DNA of 29,367 nucleotides from positions 1 to 29,367 of the IMG/VR virus record IMGVR_UViG_3300012931_000059; one strand, given 5' to 3'. The DNA is from a virus. The position numbers were made by a program, and so were the translations under genes. Shown in pieces: positions 10,901-17,278 of the stretch. The notes under the pieces were generated by a model, which did not search any database, had not been told where the DNA came from, and saw only the letters and a program-made list of their open reading frames with translations. The number at the start of each line of letters is the position of its first letter. Position 1 is the stretch's first letter.

Positions 10901-11871
10901 GATATTCCACCCTGATACCTATAGTCGGAAATTTGGCTTTAAGCGAGGGTGACGTAGTCTACGCAAAAGCATGGAATTGGGCAAACGATAGGGGCACGGC
11001 TACTGCCTCAGTCCATGGGGCACTCATTACTAACGCTACCGGAACCTCTGGAGGCGGCGGGGGGGGAGCAACAAACTTTACCGATCTTGCAGGCACGATC
11101 AATGTGGCTACCCAGATAGCATCTGGCAACAAGCATGGGGATAGCTCGACAATTCAAATGGCGTATGGGACTTTCACTTCTGGTAATTGCTTAGCAATCG
11201 ATGCAAGTGGAAACGTGGTCGATGCTGGAATTCCTTGTGGTGGGGGGTCTGGTACTCCCGGCGTTACTGCCTTCAACGGGCGGGCAGGTAGTGTTGTTCC
11301 AGTTACCGGAGACTACTCATTCTCGATGATTTCTGGATATGCAACTCGTGCGCAAGTGGCAGCAGGTTCTCTACAGGGTGCTGGCTCTCTCATCCAAACT
11401 ACATCTGGATATACATCCGGCATGTGTGCCCAGTTTGCTTCTGATGGAACCCTACAGCCTGCATCGGCTGCCTGTAATGCTACCTCTGGGGGTTCGGTTA
11501 CGAGCGTGGCCCTATCGGCACCCAGTGCCATCTTTGCCGTGACAGGATCTCCAGTTACCACATCGGGGACCCTTACCCTTAGCTTCAAGGCGGTGACCCC
11601 TGGCCTTGTCCTGATGGGAGGGTCGTCTGGGGTAGAGTTCGGCTCCATCACCACATCCATGCTGCCCGCCACAATCTTTAGCAGCACTCCTACGGCATGT
11701 AACACCGGGTACTACGCTGTAGGCATCAGCACTACCGGGACGGCAGTGTGTGACTCGACGCCAATTACGTTTGCTGACACCTATACTGGGAACACAACCC
11801 AGGTGTGCAGCAACGGGTTGGCTGGTATAACAGTATCCCATGGGCTCATCACTTCGATAACTTGCAATTGA
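7906..11871 (+). CDS. Large tail fibre / adhesin with N-terminal export signal and repeats
   Basis: A 1321-aa protein starting at the GTG at 7906, chosen because TAGGAG lies 7 nt upstream and the GTGA overlap matches its neighbours; a GTG at 7870 in frame lacks these. The first ~16 residues form a Sec-like signal (MKLIFVAILSLPLFA). VGIGTxxP-type repeats start near residues 198, 350, 453, 692 and 757. A ~55-residue module is duplicated at about 566-620 and 624-675 (SSVLTITGGTGAV...GYLSS-DW-TFN). The C-terminus has SVTSVALS...SPVTTSGTLTL, common in phage fibres. No S74-type chaperone domain is seen. Cysteines occur in spaced pairs along the chain, unusual for a fibre folded in the cytoplasm. 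A run of eight G lies at 11059-11066. The gene carries no 13-bp palindrome. Confidence 0.8.
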   Translation: MKLIFVAILSLPLFAQSNQLVLCDQQTTRHCITIKAPTTLSANLALTLPTADGSSTYCLKTSGAGVLSFGSCQASGNYITALTGDVTASGPGSAAATIASNAVTFAKMQTVSSGVLLGRATASTGNVESLTDIPTGITIGGAYVYRVGGTDVAVADGGTGTSTGSITGTEALTFAAGGSNQNVTLTPSGTGYTVLGGNVGIGTTSPVVKLNVAGSGNLVRIGDGSGDVSMTMVNGAGVGKVFNSENINGHPTLTFGDSYNISTYVSSVAIGMSGNNAGDNGLQFAVNGKTSFGNTYAAYLHTPDAGVKINYPTASWTQLIVQGAVSQTGNLQEWWNSAGAALAVIDKNGNVGIGTSTPVHKLHVAQTTAETAALFRTNSSYTSVGFPYGVYVQNTDSTVGNYFAVANNDSAGNINAWIEFVNVDHTTPKGAIALVTRGGSSYPRRLYISEDGYVGINNVSPGAYLDVKGGMRLSGSSSGYVGFAAQSAAGNAVYVWPNADGTNGYVLTTDGSGNLSWSTKSGGTAGTIQTINGSSETAQTIAGGTNVSVTESGTGNAVHTISLTSGALSETTSSVLTITGGTGAVLGSGTTIQVKAASGSQAGYLSSTDWSTFNAKEPAVTKGNMSESTSSVLTITGGTGAVIGSGTTIQVAASGASSSGYLSSADWNTFNGKVSSQWVTTGSNIYYSTGSVGIGTAAPQAPLHVVKGTDNADAFLVSGADYSKYFAVQSSSTVAKMFHWTGSGWGNLALVPSGGSVGIGNSSPSYTLDVTGTLRATATAYIADSTMASGVLELGTTLTGDRNSYIDFHGDDTYTDYGLRIIRSSGSNGVSAISHRGVGDFYLSAADAAQIRFYTANTERLSISAVGAVTATSSLTVGSGIYVTGDSTITGNVAVAGIVESTTGGIKFPDATIQTTAAIVPEATTQDVRTAVTSISLTTSASSVGTFTADYTGSYLVNSTIDAYGDYADFVCAQLYINSTPTDTYKCGTMLVRGSGVAGYSTLIPIVGNLALSEGDVVYAKAWNWANDRGTATASVHGALITNATGTSGGGGGGATNFTDLAGTINVATQIASGNKHGDSSTIQMAYGTFTSGNCLAIDASGNVVDAGIPCGGGSGTPGVTAFNGRAGSVVPVTGDYSFSMISGYATRAQVAAGSLQGAGSLIQTTSGYTSGMCAQFASDGTLQPASAACNATSGGSVTSVALSAPSAIFAVTGSPVTTSGTLTLSFKAVTPGLVLMGGSSGVEFGSITTSMLPATIFSSTPTACNTGYYAVGISTTGTAVCDSTPITFADTYTGNTTQVCSNGLAGITVSHGLITSITCN
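11059..11066 (+). repeat. G8 homopolymer in the fibre gene
   Basis: Eight consecutive G inside a polyglycine-coding linker at about residue 1052. Slippage here would shift the frame and remove the C-terminal ~270 residues. Confidence 0.7.
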
Positions 11872-11874
11872 CTT

Positions 11875-12177
11875 ATGCTACTACTCATCGTATTACTCTC
11901 GTCGGCCATCATGGCGATGGCCGCAGACTCTCCGAAATCGGCCGCTACGCCACTCACGAAACCGGCCGTAAAAGAGGCACCGATTCAGGAGACGGTTGCC
12001 CTCAAGATGGAAAACCTTGCTCTCCGCCTGCAACTCCTACAGGCTGAGGCGGAAAAACTCCAGCAGGAACGCACGCGGCTTGCAGAAGCTGCATGCACTT
12101 CAGTGAACATCGCTCCGGTGCGGTGCTCACTGGACCTGCAACGCAAGATGGTTACCGAGATGCCGGAAAAGAAGTAG
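11875..12177 (+). CDS. Small exported coiled-coil protein downstream of the fibre
   Basis: A 100-aa protein starting 3 nt after the fibre stop. Residues 1-17 form a signal peptide or membrane anchor with an A-M-A cleavage motif (LLLIVLLSSAIMAMA). A Lys/Pro/Ala linker follows, then a heptad-patterned helix (about 40-73, ENLALRLQLLQAEAEKLQQE). Two cysteines (in AACTS and VRCSL) lie near the end. Pairing with the signal-bearing fibre suggests a periplasmic partner, fibre cofactor or chaperone. An inner-membrane spanin (anchor plus periplasmic coiled coil) is the main alternative, but no lysis gene is adjacent. No recognised family. Confidence 0.65.
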   Translation: MLLLIVLLSSAIMAMAADSPKSAATPLTKPAVKEAPIQETVALKMENLALRLQLLQAEAEKLQQERTRLAEAACTSVNIAPVRCSLDLQRKMVTEMPEKK

Positions 12178-12188
12178 CTTCAGATAGG

Positions 12189-12201
12189 TGTAATCTTTAC
12201 A
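12189..12201. promoter_or_regulatory. 13-bp palindrome, exact copy 5 (TCT centre)
   Basis: TGTAATCTTTACA, 11 nt after the stop of the exported coiled-coil gene and about 80 bp before the promoter of the HTH gene. Confidence 0.75.
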
Positions 12202-12206
12202 GTCTT

Positions 12207-12273
12207 TCCAGATGCCATACACCCCACTGGCAGGCTGGACTGGAGGGTCACGGCTCCTCTCTCCGTGGCCCTC
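12207..12273. other. Two tandem hairpins in the late/early intergenic gap
   Basis: The first hairpin (12207-12239) has nested stems TCCAG/CTGGA and TGCCA/TGGCA. The second (12243-12273) has an 11-bp stem, GAGGGTCACGG/CCGTGGCCCTC with one G-T pair, and a 9-nt loop. Neither is followed by a T-run, so they are not classical intrinsic terminators. They separate the tail module from the replication module and precede the HTH promoter. Possible roles are a factor-dependent terminator, a structured leader or a small RNA. Confidence 0.5.
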
Positions 12274-12278
12274 AGAAC

Positions 12279-12307
12279 TTGACAGACAGGCATACTTGGG
12301 GTAACCT
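12279..12307 (+). promoter_or_regulatory. Promoter of the HTH gene (TTGACA, 17 bp, TAACCT)
   Basis: TTGACA is a perfect -35. The -10 is weak (TAACCT) at 17-bp spacing and ends 6 nt before the ATG at 12314, placing the transcript start at or next to the start codon. The spacer carries CAGGCATA, shared with the promoters at 12690 and 22232. Confidence 0.5.
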
Positions 12308-12313
12308 ATTTCC

Positions 12314-12706
12314 ATGAGCATTCCTGCCGGATGTGTGCCCAACAAACCAAAGCGAAACCAGATTGTCTTTGCTGGGGCCATCATCAATCAGAATGCGATT
12401 GCTCTATCCCAGAATCTCAGTCAGAGTTATGTGAGCCGTATCCTGCGTGGAGAGCGTATGCCCTCAGTGCCCGTAGCAAAGCGCATGGCAGCAGCTCTGG
12501 GGATGTCACTGGAAGACTTCCTTGACGCTGTAGCGGAACGACGTAGCGAAATTGACACTCAGAAAGAACAGGTACTCAGGGAACACTCCCGACGTGTACA
12601 CAGGGAGATTCAGGATAATGTTATCCGGATCAGGCGTGGCCTGCCGCCCATCCCCACTCTCCCTCTAGAGGGGCTGCCAAAAAAGACCATTGACTCTCAG
12701 GCATAG
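12314..12706 (+). CDS. XRE-like helix-turn-helix DNA-binding protein
   Basis: A 130-aa protein whose residues about 22-78 match a Cro/C1-type HTH (ALSQNLSQSYVSRILRGER, then VAKRMAAALGMSLEDFLDAV). The C-terminal half is charged and helical, possibly for dimerisation. It sits at the head of the replication block behind its own promoter, where a phage regulator would be expected. It is one of two candidates in the window for binding the dispersed 13-bp palindrome. The ribosome-binding site is poor (GGGG 12 nt upstream), consistent with leaderless or weak translation. Whether it represses or activates cannot be told from sequence. Confidence 0.8.
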   Translation: MSIPAGCVPNKPKRNQIVFAGAIINQNAIALSQNLSQSYVSRILRGERMPSVPVAKRMAAALGMSLEDFLDAVAERRSEIDTQKEQVLREHSRRVHREIQDNVIRIRRGLPPIPTLPLEGLPKKTIDSQA

Positions 12707-12718
12707 TTGTAGTAGCAT
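12690..12718 (+). promoter_or_regulatory. Promoter of the helicase gene (TTGACT, 17 bp, TAGCAT)
   Basis: It overlaps the last codons of the HTH gene. The -10 ends 7 nt before the GTG at 12726, so the mRNA would be leaderless. From ACCATTGACTCTCAG through CATA it matches the promoter at 22232 at 19 of 20 positions. Confidence 0.5.
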
Positions 12719-12725
12719 TGGTCCT

Positions 12726-14282
12726 GTGAGCATCCCATCCCCAAGAGAAGCCGGTCTTCCAGAGAAATTCGATTCATGGCGTCCCAACCAAGAGGCCATG
12801 ATTGAGAAGATGCTCCATAGTGATAAGCGCATTGTTGCTATTTGTGCCCCCACTGGAAGTGGCAAGTCTCCAGCCTACATAGCTGCTGCACTATTATCCA
12901 AAGTTCCAACGTGCATTGTCACGAACTCTAGAGGATTGCAGGATCAGTTGATGGCCGACTTTGGAGCTATCGGACTCACCGACATTCGGGGTAGGCGCAA
13001 CTATGATTGTGGGTCAAGACCGGGATGCACCTGTGAAGAGGGCTATGCGTCAAACTGTTCATTCAAGGGGTCCATTGCCTGCCCCTCCAGCCAAGCCGAA
13101 ATGCGGGCGGCTACCTCAATGCTGGTTGTCACCAATTACGCCAAATGGACAGCGGCAAAGAAGTATGGGCAGGGCATGGCTCATTTCCAGCAGGTGATTT
13201 TCGATGAGGGCCATGAGTGTGTTGATGCAGTGGCATCGGCCTTGCAGGTGGAACTCAACCACAAGGAGATTGAGGAAACTCTGGGAATGGACTTCCCAGT
13301 GGGTGGTGACACCCTAGACTTCCAATCCTGGAAGAACTGGGTTATACCAGTGCGTATTAAGGCTATGGCTGAAATGACAATGGCGCAATCCCGCATAGCT
13401 GGAGTTCCAAATCCGAGGATATCCTGGTGTAAACATTACACCCACATGCGCAACTTGGCTAAGCGGCTGGCGGTCCTGTCAGTGGCTAGGCCATCCGATT
13501 GGGTTGTGGAAGAGACTCCCAAGGGGTTCAAATTCGACCCCATCAGTGTGGCCCGATATAGTGAAAGCACCTTATTCCTGGGGATTCCAAAGGTCATCAT
13601 CATCTCTGCTACCCTGCGTCCCAAGACCATGTACATGCTGGGGCAGACTGCGGATAAGTTCGACTTCATTGAGTTTGATTCCACCTTTGACCATAGCCGG
13701 TGCCCTATCTACTGGATTCCTACCATGCGGGTGGACTCTAGACAATCTGACCTGAGACCTCTTTGGGCAAGGCACGATCAGATCGCATCAGCTAGGCAAG
13801 ACCGGAAGGGTATCGTCCAGACAGTATCATTCACCCGCCGCGATGAGGTTTGCGCCCACAGCAGATTCCATGACCGGATGATGATTAACCCTCAAGGTGA
13901 GGCCCCAACTGAAGCTATTGATGAGTTCCGCATGTCCGCACCTGGGACTATCCTGGTAAGTCCATCAGTGGCATCTGGTTACAATTTTCCGATGAGTGAC
14001 TGTGAGTGGCAGTTTCTTTGCAAGATACCATTCTCACCACCCAGTAAGATCCTAAAGGCAAGGGAGGAAGTAGATAAAGAGTACAGAGCATACGAAGCAA
14101 TGCAGAAGATGGTACAGATATTTGGGAGAGGTATGCGGTCCAAAGTGGACCAATGTGAGAACTTCATAGGTGACGATCATCTAGAGTGGTTCCTGCCTAA
14201 ATTCAGGCACCTCGCACCCAAGAGCTTTCACGGATTCTTTAAGAAGGTCGAGGTGCTCCCCCGTCCTTTGAAGAGATTGTAA
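12726..14282 (+). CDS. XPD/DinG-like superfamily 2 helicase with Fe-S-type cysteine cluster
   Basis: A 518-aa protein that probably unwinds DNA 5'-3' during replication or recombination (family role). A Q-like motif lies near residue 18, Walker A APTGSGKS at 41-48, and a cysteine cluster at C95, C101, C103, C111 and C119 where XPD/DinG enzymes hold a 4Fe-4S cluster. Motif II is DEGH at 160-163 (DEAH is usual), motif III is SATL, and motif VI reads QIFGRGMRS. The GTG at 12726 was chosen because a promoter places the transcript start there; there is no Shine-Dalgarno sequence. It contains a 13-bp palindrome at 13428. It overlaps the next start by one base (TAATG). Confidence 0.85.
   Translation: MSIPSPREAGLPEKFDSWRPNQEAMIEKMLHSDKRIVAICAPTGSGKSPAYIAAALLSKVPTCIVTNSRGLQDQLMADFGAIGLTDIRGRRNYDCGSRPGCTCEEGYASNCSFKGSIACPSSQAEMRAATSMLVVTNYAKWTAAKKYGQGMAHFQQVIFDEGHECVDAVASALQVELNHKEIEETLGMDFPVGGDTLDFQSWKNWVIPVRIKAMAEMTMAQSRIAGVPNPRISWCKHYTHMRNLAKRLAVLSVARPSDWVVEETPKGFKFDPISVARYSESTLFLGIPKVIIISATLRPKTMYMLGQTADKFDFIEFDSTFDHSRCPIYWIPTMRVDSRQSDLRPLWARHDQIASARQDRKGIVQTVSFTRRDEVCAHSRFHDRMMINPQGEAPTEAIDEFRMSAPGTILVSPSVASGYNFPMSDCEWQFLCKIPFSPPSKILKAREEVDKEYRAYEAMQKMVQIFGRGMRSKVDQCENFIGDDHLEWFLPKFRHLAPKSFHGFFKKVEVLPRPLKRL
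13428..13440. promoter_or_regulatory. 13-bp palindrome, exact copy 6 (ACA centre)
   Basis: TGTAAACATTACA inside the helicase gene. It is read in a different frame from the other exact coding copies (Cys-Lys-His-Tyr), showing that the constraint is on DNA and not on protein. Confidence 0.7.
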
Positions 14283-14518
14283 TGGCAACAGCTACAGCTA
14301 GGGAGATATTAGAAAGCTACGAATGGGATTCCATGACATCCCAAGTGGAAGAAATTAGGAGACGCCTTGATTTGTTGAGTGAAACCATGGGGCGACGAAT
14401 CCACACCGATCAAGTGGTGGATGAGGCGCTAGTCAACGTGGGCATCTCTATAACCGCGATGCGATCTAAGATCACGCGCATAAAGGAAAAGTATCAATCG
14501 CATGACACCAAACGCTGA
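14282..14518 (+). CDS. Small helical protein of unknown function
   Basis: 78 aa, coupled to the helicase by TAATG and overlapping the next gene by 17 bp. It is mostly charged helix (VEEIRRRLDLLSETMGRRI) with no cysteines and no recognised domain. Its position suggests an accessory factor for the helicase or the following protein. Confidence 0.6.
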   Translation: MATATAREILESYEWDSMTSQVEEIRRRLDLLSETMGRRIHTDQVVDEALVNVGISITAMRSKITRIKEKYQSHDTKR

Positions 14519-15464
14519 AGTGAATTTCCTGGACCTTGGAATGTACACAGCCGGTGGTGGTCTTCCTGAGGGAGACTACGCACTGACGTTTAACGTACTG
14601 ATGTTCCAGGCAACCAAACAGAACGGGCAGACTGCTGGACCCCCCCGTCTGGGTGTAATGATTACGGCCCATTCCCTGACAGACCCAGCAGCAGAGCCCC
14701 GTGACCAGTTCTACTCCATGGGCAGCAATGCGGACAAAGTGTTCGCTCCCAACCCGGACACCGGCAAGGGTCTGGTACGGATTCCGGGTGCCACCGGAGG
14801 AACTCTCAACAATAGCACCAACTGGGCTATGCTGCTGAAGAGTCTGCACGACTCTGGTATGCCCTCTGGATTGGCCTCCAATGACCTGTCGGTGCTGGAT
14901 GGCATCCACGTCCACATGACCAACGTGCCGGAGCCTCAGGAGCGTGCCGGGTTCAAGAGTCAGACGGCGGAAGTCACCGAGGAGAGGAAGGCCGGGACGA
15001 TTGCCATTGTCACCGAGATCAAGGAAGACGGCAAGCCTTGGGAGGGGACTGGCGGGATTCCTGAGGCGGCTCCGGCGAAGGCCCCTGTTAAGGCCGGGAT
15101 CAAGGCTCCGGCCAAGGTGGCTCCGGCTGCGGCCAAGCCCGGAGTGAAACCTCCCGTCAAACCGGCTGTCAAGGCTCCGGCAAAGCCGGTCCCGGCTCCT
15201 GCGGCTGAGCCAGAAGCGCTAGACGAGGAAACTCTGGCGGCATACGCCACTGACGGGTTGGCCACAGTGTTAGGCCAGAATCCCAACGGTGTTGCCAAGT
15301 CGTCTTTGAGGGTCAACACCCTCAAGTACCTCACTGAGACGTACGGTGAGGAAGTCGCCAACTCGGTAGTTGAGACGTACTTCGCTGACGTTGCCTCTCT
15401 CAACTCCATCATCAACGGTATCGGCTTCAATGCGGCCGGCATCATGGTTAAACCGGTAGCCTAG
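14502..15464 (+). CDS. Candidate ssDNA-binding / replication accessory protein with Ala-Pro-Lys linker
   Basis: A 320-aa protein with AAAGGAAAAG about 10 nt before the ATG. The N-terminal ~190 residues form a compact domain (NFLDLGMYTAGGGLPEGDYALTF...). Residues about 190-235 are a flexible linker of repeated APAK, PVK and KAPAK units, and a ~90-residue C-terminal domain follows (AYATDGLATVLGQNPNGVAKSS...). The modular build and the place between helicase, exonuclease and Sak4-like genes suggest an ssDNA-binding or annealing role; no motif proves it. A strong terminator directly follows, so it may be made at a higher level than downstream genes. It holds a near-match of the palindrome at 14654. 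Confidence 0.55.
   Translation: MTPNAEVNFLDLGMYTAGGGLPEGDYALTFNVLMFQATKQNGQTAGPPRLGVMITAHSLTDPAAEPRDQFYSMGSNADKVFAPNPDTGKGLVRIPGATGGTLNNSTNWAMLLKSLHDSGMPSGLASNDLSVLDGIHVHMTNVPEPQERAGFKSQTAEVTEERKAGTIAIVTEIKEDGKPWEGTGGIPEAAPAKAPVKAGIKAPAKVAPAAAKPGVKPPVKPAVKAPAKPVPAPAAEPEALDEETLAAYATDGLATVLGQNPNGVAKSSLRVNTLKYLTETYGEEVANSVVETYFADVASLNSIINGIGFNAAGIMVKPVA
14654..14666. promoter_or_regulatory. Near-match of the 13-bp palindrome (1 mismatch)
   Basis: TGTAATGATTACG, the last base differing from the consensus. It lies midway between exact copies at 13428 and 15843. Confidence 0.45.
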
Positions 15465-15483
15465 GTACTGGCCAGCTAATGGG

Positions 15484-15512
15484 ATGGGTGGGTTTACGGA
15501 CCCACCCATTTT
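15484..15512 (+). terminator. Intrinsic terminator after the Ala-Pro-Lys linker gene
   Basis: A perfect 10-bp stem, ATGGGTGGGT/ACCCACCCAT (15484-15493 and 15500-15509), with loop TTACGG, followed by TTTTC. It lies in the 60-bp gap after the stop at 15464 and would attenuate transcription into the exonuclease operon. Confidence 0.7.
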
Positions 15513-15525
15513 CATGGATAAAGAT

Positions 15526-16176
15526 ATGACAGTCACCCCTGTAGATATTGATCTGTTCCTCCCCAAGCCAGAGATTCCACGCTCAGTTGGGGTCCATGTG
15601 TCTAACATCATACGGTGCATCGCTGTTGAAACAGGAATACTACGGCAAGAGGTAGCCGAGGATCTGAAACTGATCGATATCCGGGAATTCACAGATCCGG
15701 TGCAGATCACTCGTATCCTCATTGGAATGGCTTGGGATCAGTTCTACATCCCTATCATACTGGGGGGACTGGGAGTCAAGGACCACCCCAGAGAGTTGGA
15801 AGTGGACGGCATCTACATGAGCCCTGATGGCGAGTCCCTGGATGTAATCTTTACAGATCATCAGGCTAGGGTTGTGCCCGTAGTCCATGAGGTTAAGACC
15901 ACCTACAAGAGCATCAACACAGTGGTTAGGGGTGGAGATTTGACTAGCCAGTGGATGTGGTTAGCCCAGATCAAGGCATACTGCCGGGCGCTCAATACTC
16001 GGTTAGCAGTGCTCCACGTCCTGTTCCTGTGTGGGGATTACTCCTATCCCATCAGTCCCAAGAATCTGTGCTGGGAGATCGAGTTCACTCAGGAAGAAAT
16101 TGACTCCAACTGGAATCTGATGACTGAGTACCGGGACTATAAAGAGAGAGAAGCGGCAATACTGGGGGAAATGTGA
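15526..16176 (+). CDS. PD-(D/E)XK exonuclease (Cas4/RecB-like)
   Basis: A 216-aa nuclease. The family motif is visible as ELEVDGIYMSPDG (metal-binding Asp), then HEVKTT (E-x-K), with QIKAYCRAL as the downstream helix that often follows in RecB/Cas4-type folds. It likely processes DNA ends for recombination with the neighbouring Sak4-like ATPase. ATGs at 15514 and 15526 are both possible and neither has a good Shine-Dalgarno sequence. An earlier in-frame ATG at 15484 lies inside the terminator stem and is unlikely. It ends in a GTGA overlap with the next gene and contains an exact palindrome at 15843. Confidence 0.75.
   Translation: MTVTPVDIDLFLPKPEIPRSVGVHVSNIIRCIAVETGILRQEVAEDLKLIDIREFTDPVQITRILIGMAWDQFYIPIILGGLGVKDHPRELEVDGIYMSPDGESLDVIFTDHQARVVPVVHEVKTTYKSINTVVRGGDLTSQWMWLAQIKAYCRALNTRLAVLHVLFLCGDYSYPISPKNLCWEIEFTQEEIDSNWNLMTEYRDYKEREAAILGEM
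15843..15855. promoter_or_regulatory. 13-bp palindrome, exact copy 7 (TCT centre)
   Basis: TGTAATCTTTACA inside the exonuclease gene, read as Val-Ile-Phe-Thr between the two catalytic motifs. Confidence 0.7.
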
Positions 16177-16415
16177 CCAAGCCCAAGAATACGATGTCGG
16201 TTAAGGCGGACCCTAGGATGCAAGTGTTACTCCCTGAAGGATACATAGATGCTACATCCTGTGCTGATATTGCAAACAGCAGAAGAGTATTTGTACTGAC
16301 TGAAGATCACCCATACTGTCAACTCCGTGACAGGGTTCTTGCGGTTGTACAAGCTAACTCATGCAGTTGCGTTGATGAGGAATTGCTCACTGACAAAATC
16401 ATGGATGTGATATGA
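16173..16415 (+). CDS. Small protein of unknown function
   Basis: 80 aa, starting at GTG with a 4-bp overlap and ending in an ATGA overlap with the Sak4-like gene, so it is tightly coupled in the recombination operon. Three cysteines are seen (residue ~31, and the pair in SCSC). No domain recognised. Confidence 0.6.
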   Translation: MTKPKNTMSVKADPRMQVLLPEGYIDATSCADIANSRRVFVLTEDHPYCQLRDRVLAVVQANSCSCVDEELLTDKIMDVI

Positions 16416-17278
16416 CGCCAACTAAACAACTACCTAGATCATTCACCACGGGGGGATACAATCTACCAGAACAAGTAAGGCTTGTCCAGGGGCGCAAAAA
16501 CAAGAAGCGTATCATGATAGGCACGGACGGTCCAGCCAACAGTGGCAAGACCGAATTTGCCTGTAGCGCCCCCGGTCCAGGGCAAGTAATCTGCCTGGAT
16601 CGTGGATTCGACGGGATGTTTGATAATCCTAATCCACCAGTGACTCGCCGATCTGACTTCGGATTCAAGGTGGTGCTGCTACCCAAGGCCGGTCAAGCAA
16701 GACAGTCAGATTTCCTGGACTACTGGCGGGAGTTCTACAAAGAGTACCTGGATGCTCTCGCCAATCCGGATTCACTCACGGTAGTGATTGACGGAGATAG
16801 CGACAGTTGGGAGCTACAGCGGCTTGCTGAGTTTGGGAAGCTCACCCAAATCCCAAGTATCATGTACACTAACGTGAATGCCGCTCGCCGGGCCATGTAC
16901 AACCGGGCGTTTGACTCCGGTAAGATTGTCATCGCCACCAACAAGATCAGTAAAGATTACAGGCCGCTCCTGAATCCAGACGGCACCCCCCAGTTAAAGG
17001 ATGGCAAGGAAGTACGGGAGTGGGATGGGAAGAGCTACAGCCGACAGGGATTTGCCGATCAGGACTATCTGTGGCATCTTCAGATTCGCCACCTGTATGA
17101 GCCCGCCTACGTCAATGACAAGCGCAAGGAAGTGCCTCAACAGTGGGGCATCAAGATTATGGCCTGCAAGGCTAATCGAGCCTTGGTGGGCACTGAGTTG
17201 TGGGGGGATGAATGCAACTTCCAGAGCCTTGTGAGTGTGGTGTATCCTCACATTCCACTGGAGGACTGGGGGTACTAG
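16412..17278 (+). CDS. Sak4-like RecA-fold ATPase (single-strand annealing protein)
   Basis: A 288-aa ATPase of the RecA-fold AAA_24/Sak4 type found in phage recombination modules; such proteins bind ssDNA and promote annealing. Walker A is GPANSGKT at 40-47 and a Walker B-like strand is LTVVIDGDSD near 120-129. It lies between a Cas4-like exonuclease and an ERCC4 nuclease, which fits a complete exonuclease-annealase-resolution set. The start (ATGA overlap) is unambiguous, and it shares one base with the next start (TAGTG). A near-match of the palindrome lies at 16949. Confidence 0.78.
   Translation: MTPTKQLPRSFTTGGYNLPEQVRLVQGRKNKKRIMIGTDGPANSGKTEFACSAPGPGQVICLDRGFDGMFDNPNPPVTRRSDFGFKVVLLPKAGQARQSDFLDYWREFYKEYLDALANPDSLTVVIDGDSDSWELQRLAEFGKLTQIPSIMYTNVNAARRAMYNRAFDSGKIVIATNKISKDYRPLLNPDGTPQLKDGKEVREWDGKSYSRQGFADQDYLWHLQIRHLYEPAYVNDKRKEVPQQWGIKIMACKANRALVGTELWGDECNFQSLVSVVYPHIPLEDWGY
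16949..16961. promoter_or_regulatory. Near-match of the 13-bp palindrome (1 mismatch)
   Basis: AGTAAAGATTACA, first base altered, inside the Sak4-like gene in the Ser-Lys-Asp-Tyr frame. Confidence 0.4.
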
